Positions 1 to 4,624 of a stretch of DNA of 5,431 nucleotides are shown here, in pieces. Every line of letters starts with the position of its first letter. The first letter of the stretch is position 1. Under the pieces are notes generated by a model, which worked only from the letters and a program-made list of their open reading frames with translations, had not been told where the DNA came from and made no database searches. The stretch lies in NCBI GenBank assembly GCA_036502765.1, contig DASXXX010000120.1:1-5431 (forward strand), read 5' to 3'. The stretch comes from DASUAS01 sp036502765. GTDB taxonomy: Bacteria; Actinomycetota; Acidimicrobiia; IMCC26256; DASPTH01. The position numbers and the translations under genes were made by a program.

Positions 1-183
1 CAGCTGACCGAAGTCCATGGTGGCGCTGGCGATGAGACCGAGCCCGCCGGCCGATGCGGTGGCAGCAGTGAGACCGGCACCCGACACCCACCCCATCCCG
101 GTCTGGACGATCGGGTACTCGACGCCGACCAGCTCGCAGAAGCGGGTGTGCAGACGCGGGTGGGCTGGAGAGCCGGTGGTCAA
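1..183 (-). CDS. ipdC: IpdC, nitronate monooxygenase-like flavin oxidoreductase of steroid ring C/D degradation (5' part only)
   Basis: The first 61 residues are present; the rest lies beyond the left edge. The visible part matches the N-terminus of the 2-nitropropane dioxygenase/nitronate monooxygenase FMN-binding TIM-barrel family: after about 17 residues comes ELVGVEYPIVQTGMGWVSGA, then an AGGLGLIASATM strand-turn. This is very like M. tuberculosis Rv3553 (IpdC) as I remember it. In the known pathway IpdC is a flavoenzyme acting on the hexahydroindane-type CoA intermediate, thought to desaturate it before EchA20 hydrolyses ring D. The TTG start is chosen because AGGAAG lies 7 nt upstream, no ATG or GTG lies nearby in frame, and TTGA overlaps the ipdB stop by 4 nt, implying coupled translation. 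The family assignment is strong; the specific IpdC name rests mainly on position after ipdAB. The catalytic region is not visible. Confidence 0.87.
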   Translation of the reverse strand, partial: MTTGSPAHPRLHTRFCELVGVEYPIVQTGMGWVSGAGLTAATASAGGLGLIASATMDFGQL

Positions 184-953
184 CCCGGGACTTCCTGGTT
201 GCGCATCCCCTTCGGATCGAGGCGCGCGATCACGTCGACCTCTTCGGCCGTCGGGCCGCGCGTCTCGGGAATGTCGCCGCTGATGACGAGCTCGAAGCCG
301 GTCGCGGCGACGACGTCGTCGACGGTCACACCCGGGTGCACGCTCACGAGCCGCATGCGATGGTCGGGACCGCCGAAGTCGAGCACCCCGAGGTTGGTCA
401 CGACCCGTCGCAGCTCATGGTGCTCCTTCACCCAGTCGCCGAGCTCCGCGGCGCGGTCGTACCCGACACCCGACACGATGTCGATCTTCTCGATGAACAC
501 CTTGGGTGAGTGCGCGGGGATCCAGTAGCTGGTGATGTTCTGCACGGTGTTGCCCGGCGCGCCGCGCATGCCGAGCAGCTGCACCTTCGGCTGGGCGGGG
601 TCACCGATGAACGCGAAGTTCTGGTTGCCGTAGGGGTCGAGCTGCGACGCGCCCATCATCACGTGACGGCGGCCCGACCACACGACGTCGAACATCGTGC
701 GGTACGGGTTCCACGCCTCGATCGTCTTGTCGGGATCGGCGACACCAACCGCGATGTTGTTGCTCACGAGGAGCGCCTCACCGTCGGTCATCACCAGGTC
801 GGGCTCGAACACGTCGCGCGCCAGGCGACCACCGATGGCCGGGATGGTGCCGATCGGGTTGGCCATGATCTCGCCGTCGCCGCGGAAGCACTCGGCCACG
901 CCGATCGTGCAGTAGTCGGCCCGGCTGTGTTGGCTGGTAGGTACGTCAGTCAC
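180..953 (-). CDS. ipdB: IpdB, beta subunit of the CoA-ester ring C hydrolase (COCHEA-CoA hydrolase)
   Basis: 257 residues, close to the roughly 250 of mycobacterial IpdB. It has the fold of the class I CoA-transferase beta subunit, but IpdAB works as a hydrolase that opens the last steroid ring (COCHEA-CoA to MOODA-CoA) in the cytoplasm. Family signatures include GEIMANPIG (27-35), PDLVMTDGEA (51-60), GRRHVMMGASQLDPYGNQN (94-112), RGAPGNT (130-136), VSGVGYD (160-166) and TNLGVLDFGGPDH (186-198). A longer reading frame exists from 1022, but the GTG at 953 is preferred: AAGGTGG lies 7 nt upstream, the GTGA overlaps the ipdA stop by 4 nt, and this start matches the length of homologues. The extra 23 upstream residues would lie inside ipdA in another frame and look like shadow sequence. 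Translational coupling to ipdA suits an obligate heterodimer. No key segment appears missing. Confidence 0.95.
   Translation of the reverse strand: MTDVPTSQHSRADYCTIGVAECFRGDGEIMANPIGTIPAIGGRLARDVFEPDLVMTDGEALLVSNNIAVGVADPDKTIEAWNPYRTMFDVVWSGRRHVMMGASQLDPYGNQNFAFIGDPAQPKVQLLGMRGAPGNTVQNITSYWIPAHSPKVFIEKIDIVSGVGYDRAAELGDWVKEHHELRRVVTNLGVLDFGGPDHRMRLVSVHPGVTVDDVVAATGFELVISGDIPETRGPTAEEVDVIARLDPKGMRNQEVPG
191..196 (-). promoter_or_regulatory. Ribosome binding site that fixes the ipdC TTG start
   Basis: AGGAAG, read on the minus strand inside the last codons of ipdB, ends 7 nt before the TTG at 183. It is the only good purine-rich element near the ipdB/ipdC junction and supports TTG as the start. 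Confidence 0.6.
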
Positions 954-1798
954 AGGCCGGCCACCTTCCGGTACTCGGCGTGGTCGCCGCAGTCGAGGTA
1001 CTTCGTCTTCCACGCCGCCCACAGGTCCGGGTCCTTGGCGCTCGCCGCGTACTCCTTCTGGAACGCCTCGTCACGGCCGTAGTCGGGCACGCACTCGGTG
1101 AAGTGCGCACCCTTCGGCGCCTCGACGACCCCGTGGGTCATCAGTCGGCTGATCAGCTGCGTCTGCACGGGTCCGTTGCCCGCCAGCTCCTCGGTGGGCA
1201 CGAGCTCCTCGACGCTCATGAAGCACGTCGGCGCGGCCAGGGCCACGAGGTTGTCCATGTAGGGGTCGACGTTGAGGTACTGCCCGTTGCCGCGCGCGTC
1301 GCCGCGGTGCATGTGGATGATCGCGGCGTCGAGTTGCAGTGCGGGGGCGGCGACGAGCTCCTCGCCGTCGTCGTACGGCGACACCACCGTCTTGATCTCG
1401 GGCTGGCGATCGACGACGAACGAGCCGAGACCGACGCGCGTCGGGATGAACGGCACCCGCCACGCCGCCGCTTGCAGTCCGAGCAGGAACATGCCCTCGT
1501 CGAGCTCGAGCGTCTGCACCGAGCCCGACTGGCGCGCGTTGCGGAAGTGCGGCTCGAGCGCGATCGAGTCGAGCGAGCAGAACGGGTAGATCGCCTTCTT
1601 CACCTTGCCCGTCGCGCACAGCAGACCGAGGTCGGGGCCCGCGTAGCTCGCGATCGTGAGGTCCTTCAGCGCGGAGTTGGCGATGGCGCGCACGATGCTC
1701 ATCGGCTTGCGCCGCGACCCCCACCCCCCGATCCCGATGGTCATGCCGTCGCGCAACTCCGCGACGACCTCTTCTTCCGTCATCCGCTTGTCGACCAC
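950..1798 (-). CDS. ipdA: IpdA, alpha subunit of the CoA-ester ring C hydrolase (COCHEA-CoA hydrolase)
   Basis: 282 residues, near the usual 290 or so. It pairs with IpdB to hydrolyse ring C of the steroid-derived CoA ester late in cholesterol or bile-acid catabolism. The N-terminus is characteristic: DGMTIGIGGWGSRRKPM (17-33), then AGPDLGLLCATGKVKK (53-68), SLDS (75-78), ELDEGMFLLGLQAAA (98-112), EAPKGAHFT (226-234) and PDYGRDEAFQ (238-247). E101 in the DEGM motif is the likely counterpart of the active-site glutamate described for IpdA; this alignment is from memory. AGGAG 4 nt upstream supports the GTG at 1798; an ATG five codons downstream is the alternative. It follows echA20 after a 52-nt gap filled largely by a tandem repeat, and its TGA overlaps the ipdB start. 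A generic CoA-transferase alpha subunit is the main alternative, unlikely given the GWGSRRKPM motif and the neighbours. Confidence 0.95.
   Translation of the reverse strand: MVDKRMTEEEVVAELRDGMTIGIGGWGSRRKPMSIVRAIANSALKDLTIASYAGPDLGLLCATGKVKKAIYPFCSLDSIALEPHFRNARQSGSVQTLELDEGMFLLGLQAAAWRVPFIPTRVGLGSFVVDRQPEIKTVVSPYDDGEELVAAPALQLDAAIIHMHRGDARGNGQYLNVDPYMDNLVALAAPTCFMSVEELVPTEELAGNGPVQTQLISRLMTHGVVEAPKGAHFTECVPDYGRDEAFQKEYAASAKDPDLWAAWKTKYLDCGDHAEYRKVAGL
961..967 (-). promoter_or_regulatory. Ribosome binding site that fixes the ipdB GTG start
   Basis: AAGGTGG, read on the minus strand within the ipdA 3' end, ends 7 nt before the GTG at 953. It favours this start over the in-frame upstream ATG at 1022. 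Confidence 0.6.
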
Positions 1799-1810
1799 GT
1801 TGCTCCTGGT

Positions 1811-1852
1811 ACTTGCCGAGAACTACTTGCCGAGAACTATTTGCCGAGGACT
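1811..1852. repeat. Tandem repeat, three copies of a 14-bp unit, between echA20 and ipdA
   Basis: The plus-strand unit is ACTTGCCGAGAACT at 1811-1824, repeated exactly at 1825-1838; the third copy at 1839-1852 has two substitutions (ATTTGCCGAGGACT). A further 5 nt (ATTTG, 1853-1857) continue the pattern into the end of echA20, so the echA20 TAG (1851-1853) lies across the last repeat junction. The array takes up most of the 52-nt gap before ipdA and ends 3 nt short of the ipdA AGGAG element. The unit length is not a multiple of three and has no internal hairpin, so neither coding nor terminator function is suggested. Confidence 0.93.
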
Positions 1853-2612
1853 ATTTGGAGGTGTCGGCGTCGCGCTTCTCGACGAACGCGTCACGCAGCT
1901 CGTCGGAGACGCCGGCGAGGTTGAGCTCGAACGTGAAGCCCTGCTCGAACCGGTACGAGCGCTTGACGTCCCAGAGGTCGATGCCGTTGAGGCTCTCCTT
2001 GGCCGCCCGCATGACCGTCGGGGACTTCGCCGCGATGTCGCCCGCGACCGCGAACGCGGCGTCGCGGAGCTGGTCGCGCGGCACCACCTGGAGCACCGAA
2101 CCGAACGCGTGGAGCTCGGCCGCGGTGGCAGTGGCGCCGGTGTAGACCATGGCCCGCATCTTGTGCTGGGGGACGAGGCGGGCGAGGTGGGTGGCGGCCC
2201 CCAGCGCGCCGCGGTCGACCTCGGGGAGGCCGAAGAAGGCGTCGTCGCTGGCGATCACGATGTCGGCGTTGCCGGCAAGGCCGATGCCGCCACCCACGCA
2301 GAAGCCGTTGACCGCGGCGATGAGCGGCACCGGACAGTCGTACACCGCGGCGAACGCGGCGAAGCAGCCCTTGTTGGCGCCGATCAGGGCGGCGAAGCCC
2401 TCGGTGTTCTGCATCTCCTTGATGTCGACGCCGGCGTTGAAGCCCTTGCCCTCGCTGCGCAGGACGACGACGCGGGTCTCGGGATCCTTGCCCGCGGCGA
2501 CGATCGTGTCGGCGAGCTCGAACCAGCCCGCCACCGTCAACGCGTTGACCGGCGGCACGTCGACGACGACCTCCGCGATCCCCCGCTCGTCCCGCTCACA
2601 CGTGATCCCCAC
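1851..2612 (-). CDS. echA20: EchA20, crotonase-family hydrolase opening steroid ring D
   Basis: 253 residues, a full-length crotonase-fold enzyme. In M. tuberculosis EchA20 hydrolyses a carbon-carbon bond in HIEC-CoA, opening ring D and giving COCHEA-CoA, the substrate of IpdAB. Visible motifs are DVPPVNAL (18-25), the first oxyanion-hole segment GFNAGVDIKEM (57-67) with TEGF after it, the second oxyanion segment VNGFCVGGGIGL (101-112), SDDAFFGLPEVDRGALGAATHL (split as 122-131 and 132-143), LVPQHKMR (146-153) and a C-terminal RFEQGFTFELNLAGV (221-235). The last segment and NAGVDIKEMQ are hallmarks of EchA20 rather than of ordinary enoyl-CoA hydratases. E131 stands where crotonases often carry a catalytic acid. 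The GTG start aligns with the usual N-terminus and has no good ribosome binding site, but a promoter-like -10 lies just upstream, so translation may be leaderless. It is the first gene of the operon. Confidence 0.95.
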   Translation of the reverse strand: MGITCERDERGIAEVVVDVPPVNALTVAGWFELADTIVAAGKDPETRVVVLRSEGKGFNAGVDIKEMQNTEGFAALIGANKGCFAAFAAVYDCPVPLIAAVNGFCVGGGIGLAGNADIVIASDDAFFGLPEVDRGALGAATHLARLVPQHKMRAMVYTGATATAAELHAFGSVLQVVPRDQLRDAAFAVAGDIAAKSPTVMRAAKESLNGIDLWDVKRSYRFEQGFTFELNLAGVSDELRDAFVEKRDADTSK

Positions 2613-2620
2613 GGCCGGGG

Positions 2621-2649
2621 AGCCTACCGGCGACCTGACGAAGCGTCAG
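2621..2649 (-). promoter_or_regulatory. Candidate promoter of the echA20-ipdA-ipdB-ipdC operon, leaderless type
   Basis: On the minus strand, CTGACG (2649-2644) serves as a -35, followed by a 17-nt spacer and TAGGCT (2626-2621) as an actinobacterial TANNNT -10. The expected transcription start falls at about 2614-2612, on or beside the GTG start codon of echA20, so the mRNA would have no room for a Shine-Dalgarno sequence. That agrees with the absence of one. The match to TTGACA is 4 of 6. Spacing and position make it credible, but it is a prediction. Confidence 0.5.
2635..2649. promoter_or_regulatory. Perfect 15-bp inverted repeat over the operon promoter, candidate operator
   Basis: CTGACG-AAG-CGTCAG is a perfect inverted repeat with 6-bp arms and a 3-nt centre. 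One arm coincides with the proposed -35 of the echA20 promoter and the rest lies in its spacer, where a bound repressor would block RNA polymerase. It lacks the CAAG/CTTG halves of the KstR2 motif and the AAC/GTT halves of KstR, neither of which I see in this intergenic region. A TetR- or GntR-type regulator is a guess; no regulator gene lies in the window. Confidence 0.42.
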
Positions 2650-2671
2650 ATTCGCCGAGGCCTGGACCCGG

Positions 2672-2677
2672 TACGGT
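2672..2677 (+). promoter_or_regulatory. Weak -10 candidate for the DUF6629 gene
   Basis: TACGGT fits the actinobacterial TANNNT -10 and lies 27 nt before the GTG at 2705, with a GAGG ribosome-binding-like element between them. No convincing -35 is visible 16-18 nt upstream. If real, the 15-bp inverted repeat at 2635-2649 would sit directly behind this promoter. Confidence 0.25.
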
Positions 2678-2704
2678 GACGCCCGACGGAGACGAGGCAG
2701 GACT

Positions 2705-3382
2705 GTGTGCTTCTCGGCCGAAGCGGACTTCGTGAGCGGAGCCGTGATCGGCGCAATCGGGATCGCGACGTTGACCCAGGTCGAGCAGCCGCGTGAGATC
2801 CCGTTGGCGATCCTGCCCCTCGCGTTCGCGCTCCACCAGATCGCGGAGGGCTTCGTGTGGCGCGACCTCGACTCGGGGGTCGCGCGCTCGACCGGGGTTC
2901 CGGTGTACCTCTATCTCGCGTTCGCCTGGGTCGTGCTCCCGATCCTGGCGCCGTTCGCGATCATGATCCTCGAACCGCCCGGGCGACGCCGGCGCGTGAT
3001 CGGAGTGTTCGTCGTCCTCGGCGCGATCGCGGGCGCGTATCTCGCCGCCGCGATCGTGGGCGGTGACGTGTCGGCCCATGCGGTCGAGCACACCGTCCAG
3101 TACGGCGGCGCCGGTCAGTTCGCAACCGTCGCCACCGCGCTCTACATCGTCGCGACGTGCGGGGCGCCGTTGCTCTCGGGGTTCCGGGCGATCGTCTGGT
3201 TCGGCGTCGCCAACGTCGCGGCCGTCGCCGCGTTCGCCACCATCCAGGCGGAAGGGCTCACGTCGCTCTGGTGCACGTGGGCCGCGGTCGTGAGCGTGTT
3301 CATCTTCCTGCAGTTCGTGTTCTGGCGCCGCGGCGACGACCGCGTCGACCGCGAGATCGGCGCATCGGTCACGACCCCCTGA
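2705..3382 (+). CDS. DUF6629-type multi-pass membrane protein
   Basis: 225 residues with about seven hydrophobic helices (approximately 9-23, 33-50, 66-88, 98-118, 137-157, 163-181 and 187-206) and a short charged cytoplasmic-type tail (RRGDDRVDRE, 208-217). The start MCFSAEADF is the conserved N-terminus I associate with the DUF6629 family of actinobacterial and other bacterial membrane proteins, which also share an HQxxEGxxW motif (here H44, Q45, E48, W52) and an SLWCTWAA segment near the end (187-194). No biochemical function is known to me. The conserved Cys2 and the polar H/E/W residues in a helix hint at a ligand or metal site, but that is inference. The GTG start is fixed by the MCFSA motif; GAGG about 7 nt upstream may be its ribosome binding site. 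It is transcribed divergently from the steroid operon. Confidence 0.8.
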   Translation: MCFSAEADFVSGAVIGAIGIATLTQVEQPREIPLAILPLAFALHQIAEGFVWRDLDSGVARSTGVPVYLYLAFAWVVLPILAPFAIMILEPPGRRRRVIGVFVVLGAIAGAYLAAAIVGGDVSAHAVEHTVQYGGAGQFATVATALYIVATCGAPLLSGFRAIVWFGVANVAAVAAFATIQAEGLTSLWCTWAAVVSVFIFLQFVFWRRGDDRVDREIGASVTTP

Positions 3383-3424
3383 CGCCGACCCACGGACGTT
3401 GGCCGGACCTGTCACGATGCGCGG

Positions 3425-3826
3425 ATGCAGACGCGCAAGGAGCGCACCGGAGTTGCGGTCGAGCCCGACGAGCTCCGAGCACGCGCCAGCGAGAACCGCA
3501 GCATCGTCGGGTGGGTGATGGGGTTCTGGGTCGTCGCCGCGATCGGCTACGGGCTCTGGCTCAAGATCAAGTACGACCTGAGCGGTCCGTTCAGTTGTCC
3601 GGTCCCCGGCCAGGAGTCGTCGTGGGGCACCGCAACGTGGCAGTGGCTCCCCCCGGGTGACGTGTGCAGCTATCCGGGTACCGACCTGCCGACCACGTAT
3701 CCCCGTCCCGCCGGTGCAGTCGTCGGGGGATTCCTCATCCTGGTGCCCATCGTGGTGATGCCGCTCTGGATCTGGTCCGAAGTGAGGTTTCGCAACCTGC
3801 TGACGATGAGTTCGCGAGGCGCGTGA
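3425..3826 (+). CDS. Small two-helix membrane protein with a Cys/Trp-containing outer loop, function unknown
   Basis: 133 residues: a charged N-terminal stretch of about 26 residues, helix 1 at roughly 27-46, a loop of about 50 residues, helix 2 at roughly 97-117, and a short basic tail. The loop carries two cysteines (C58, C81), the segment SSWGTATWQWLPPG (65-78) and many prolines. With both termini cytoplasmic, as the charges suggest, the loop would face outside and the cysteines could form a disulfide. I do not recognise a named family, though small actinobacterial membrane proteins with a similar WxWLPPGxxC loop are familiar to me. The ATG at 3425 has no clear ribosome binding site; CACGAT at 3413-3418, 6 nt before it, could be the -10 of a leaderless transcript. 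It starts 42 nt after the DUF6629 gene, so cotranscription is also possible. High-GC codon bias and a clear membrane topology argue it is real. Confidence 0.72.
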   Translation: MQTRKERTGVAVEPDELRARASENRSIVGWVMGFWVVAAIGYGLWLKIKYDLSGPFSCPVPGQESSWGTATWQWLPPGDVCSYPGTDLPTTYPRPAGAVVGGFLILVPIVVMPLWIWSEVRFRNLLTMSSRGA

Positions 3827-3852
3827 AGTCCGAACCGGTGCACCGACGATCC

Positions 3853-3879
3853 GGCATCCGCCACATGAGGCATCCGCCA
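3853..3879. repeat. Short direct repeat in the leader of the DHFR-fold gene
   Basis: GGCATCCGCCA occurs at 3853-3863 and again at 3869-3879, a 16-nt period, ending 16 nt before the ATG at 3896. It lies in the 69-nt gap after the small membrane protein gene. It may be a remnant of a small duplication or a tandem regulator site; nothing more can be said. Confidence 0.6.
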
Positions 3880-3895
3880 TCGGGAAGGGGAGACC

Positions 3896-4525
3896 ATGGG
3901 CAAGCTCATCGTGACCGAGTTCGTGACGCTCGACGGGGTGGCGCAGGCGCCCGGAGCTCCTGAGGAAGACCTGGAGGGCGGGTTCGCGCACGGCGGCTGG
4001 CAGGAGCCGTTGGCGGACGAGGAGGCCGGAGACGTCATGTTCGAACAGGCACAGAGCATGGACGCGTTGCTGCTCGGCCGCCGGACCTACGAGATCTTCG
4101 CCGACTACTGGCCGAACGCTCCCGAGGAGATCCCGTTCACCGGCCTGCTCAACCGTGTGCCCAAGTACGTCGCGAGCCGCACGCTCGCCGACCCGCTGGG
4201 CTGGCCGGGTTCGACCGTCATCGGCGATCCGATCGCCGACGGCGTCGCCGCGCTCAAGGATCGCCACGACGAGGTCCACGTCATCGGCAGCCTCGACCTC
4301 GTGCAGTCGCTGCTGCAGTTCGGACTCGTCGACCGGCTGGAGCTGTGGCTCTACCCGGTGCTGCTGGGCAGTGGGAAGCAGGTGTTCGGCGCCGGGACCG
4401 TGCCGACCACGCTGCGGTTGGTCGACTCGGTCACCTATCCGAGCGGCACACTGCAGCTGATCTACGACACCGCCGGCACTCCCACCTACGGCGACATGGG
4501 CGCGCAGGAGTGGCGCACCAACTAG
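3896..4525 (+). CDS. Dihydrofolate reductase-fold protein, RibD C-terminal domain family
   Basis: 209 residues, one domain of the RibD C-terminal/DHFR-like fold, typical in length for the stand-alone actinobacterial members (YyaP/YwjB-like). Marks of the family are the first strand with VTEFVTLDGVAQAP (6-19), the LLLGRRTYEIF segment (58-68) that forms part of the nucleotide site, VHVIGSLDLVQSLLQFGLVD (127-146) corresponding to the glycine-containing NADPH-binding turn and helix, and LWLYPVLLGSGKQVFG (150-165). These proteins probably bind NADPH and reduce small substrates, but the substrates are mostly unknown, and true folate or riboflavin roles should not be assumed from the fold. AAGGGGAG 3 nt before the ATG is a strong ribosome binding site. 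The gene follows the small membrane protein gene by 69 nt and stands apart in function. The C-terminal tail after about 192 (TAGTPTYGDMGAQEWRTN) is polar and probably unstructured. Confidence 0.9.
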   Translation: MGKLIVTEFVTLDGVAQAPGAPEEDLEGGFAHGGWQEPLADEEAGDVMFEQAQSMDALLLGRRTYEIFADYWPNAPEEIPFTGLLNRVPKYVASRTLADPLGWPGSTVIGDPIADGVAALKDRHDEVHVIGSLDLVQSLLQFGLVDRLELWLYPVLLGSGKQVFGAGTVPTTLRLVDSVTYPSGTLQLIYDTAGTPTYGDMGAQEWRTN

Positions 4526-4571
4526 GCCGGCGAGGCACGTCCGACCCGAGGTGCCGTTTCGCGACCGGTTC

Positions 4572-4577
4572 TAGGCT
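4572..4577 (+). promoter_or_regulatory. -10 candidate of the amidohydrolase gene
   Basis: TAGGCT, the same hexamer as the proposed -10 of the steroid operon, lies 47 nt before the ATG at 4625 in the 99-nt gap after the DHFR-fold gene. No good -35 is seen at the right distance. The predicted start would be near 4584, just ahead of the 16-bp palindrome. Confidence 0.33.
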
Positions 4578-4588
4578 CGACCCGACCT

Positions 4589-4604
4589 CGGTGCGCGCGC
4601 ACCG
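4589..4604. promoter_or_regulatory. Perfect 16-bp palindrome in the amidohydrolase leader, candidate operator
   Basis: CGGTGCGCGCGCACCG reads the same on both strands. It lies about 5 nt downstream of the predicted transcription start and 20 nt before the start codon, ahead of the AAGGGAG ribosome binding site. That is a suitable place for a dimeric repressor. The alternating CG core makes chance palindromes more likely, and function is not shown. Confidence 0.4.
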
Positions 4605-4624
4605 TGCACTGGAAGGGAGCGAGC

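Noticed and set aside
954..1022. Longer ipdB start at the ATG at 1022
   Set aside because: It would add 23 residues entirely within the ipdA 3' end in another frame, with unnatural composition. The GTG at 953 has a good ribosome binding site and homologue-like length.
1656..2735. A 359-codon plus-strand frame over echA20 and the ipdA start
   Set aside because: It is antisense to two clear enzymes, with Arg/Val/Asp/Glu-rich composition and no family features.
3836..3845. 10-bp palindrome CGGTGCACCG upstream of the DHFR-fold gene, sharing half-sites with the 16-bp palindrome at 4589
   Set aside because: Palindromes of 10 bp are expected several times by chance in a window of this size, and the half-site spacing differs by 6 bp, so a shared regulator is not supported.
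2624..4279. A 551-codon open frame on the minus strand opposite the DUF6629, small membrane and DHFR-fold genes
   Set aside because: Its product is Arg/Asp/His/Glu-rich low-complexity sequence with no recognisable domain, as expected from the reverse frame of GC-rich genes. It spans three well-supported genes and their gaps.
4534..4555. GGCAC...GTGCC hairpin after the DHFR-fold gene as a terminator
   Set aside because: It has only five base pairs around a 12-nt loop and no real T run, which is too weak to call.
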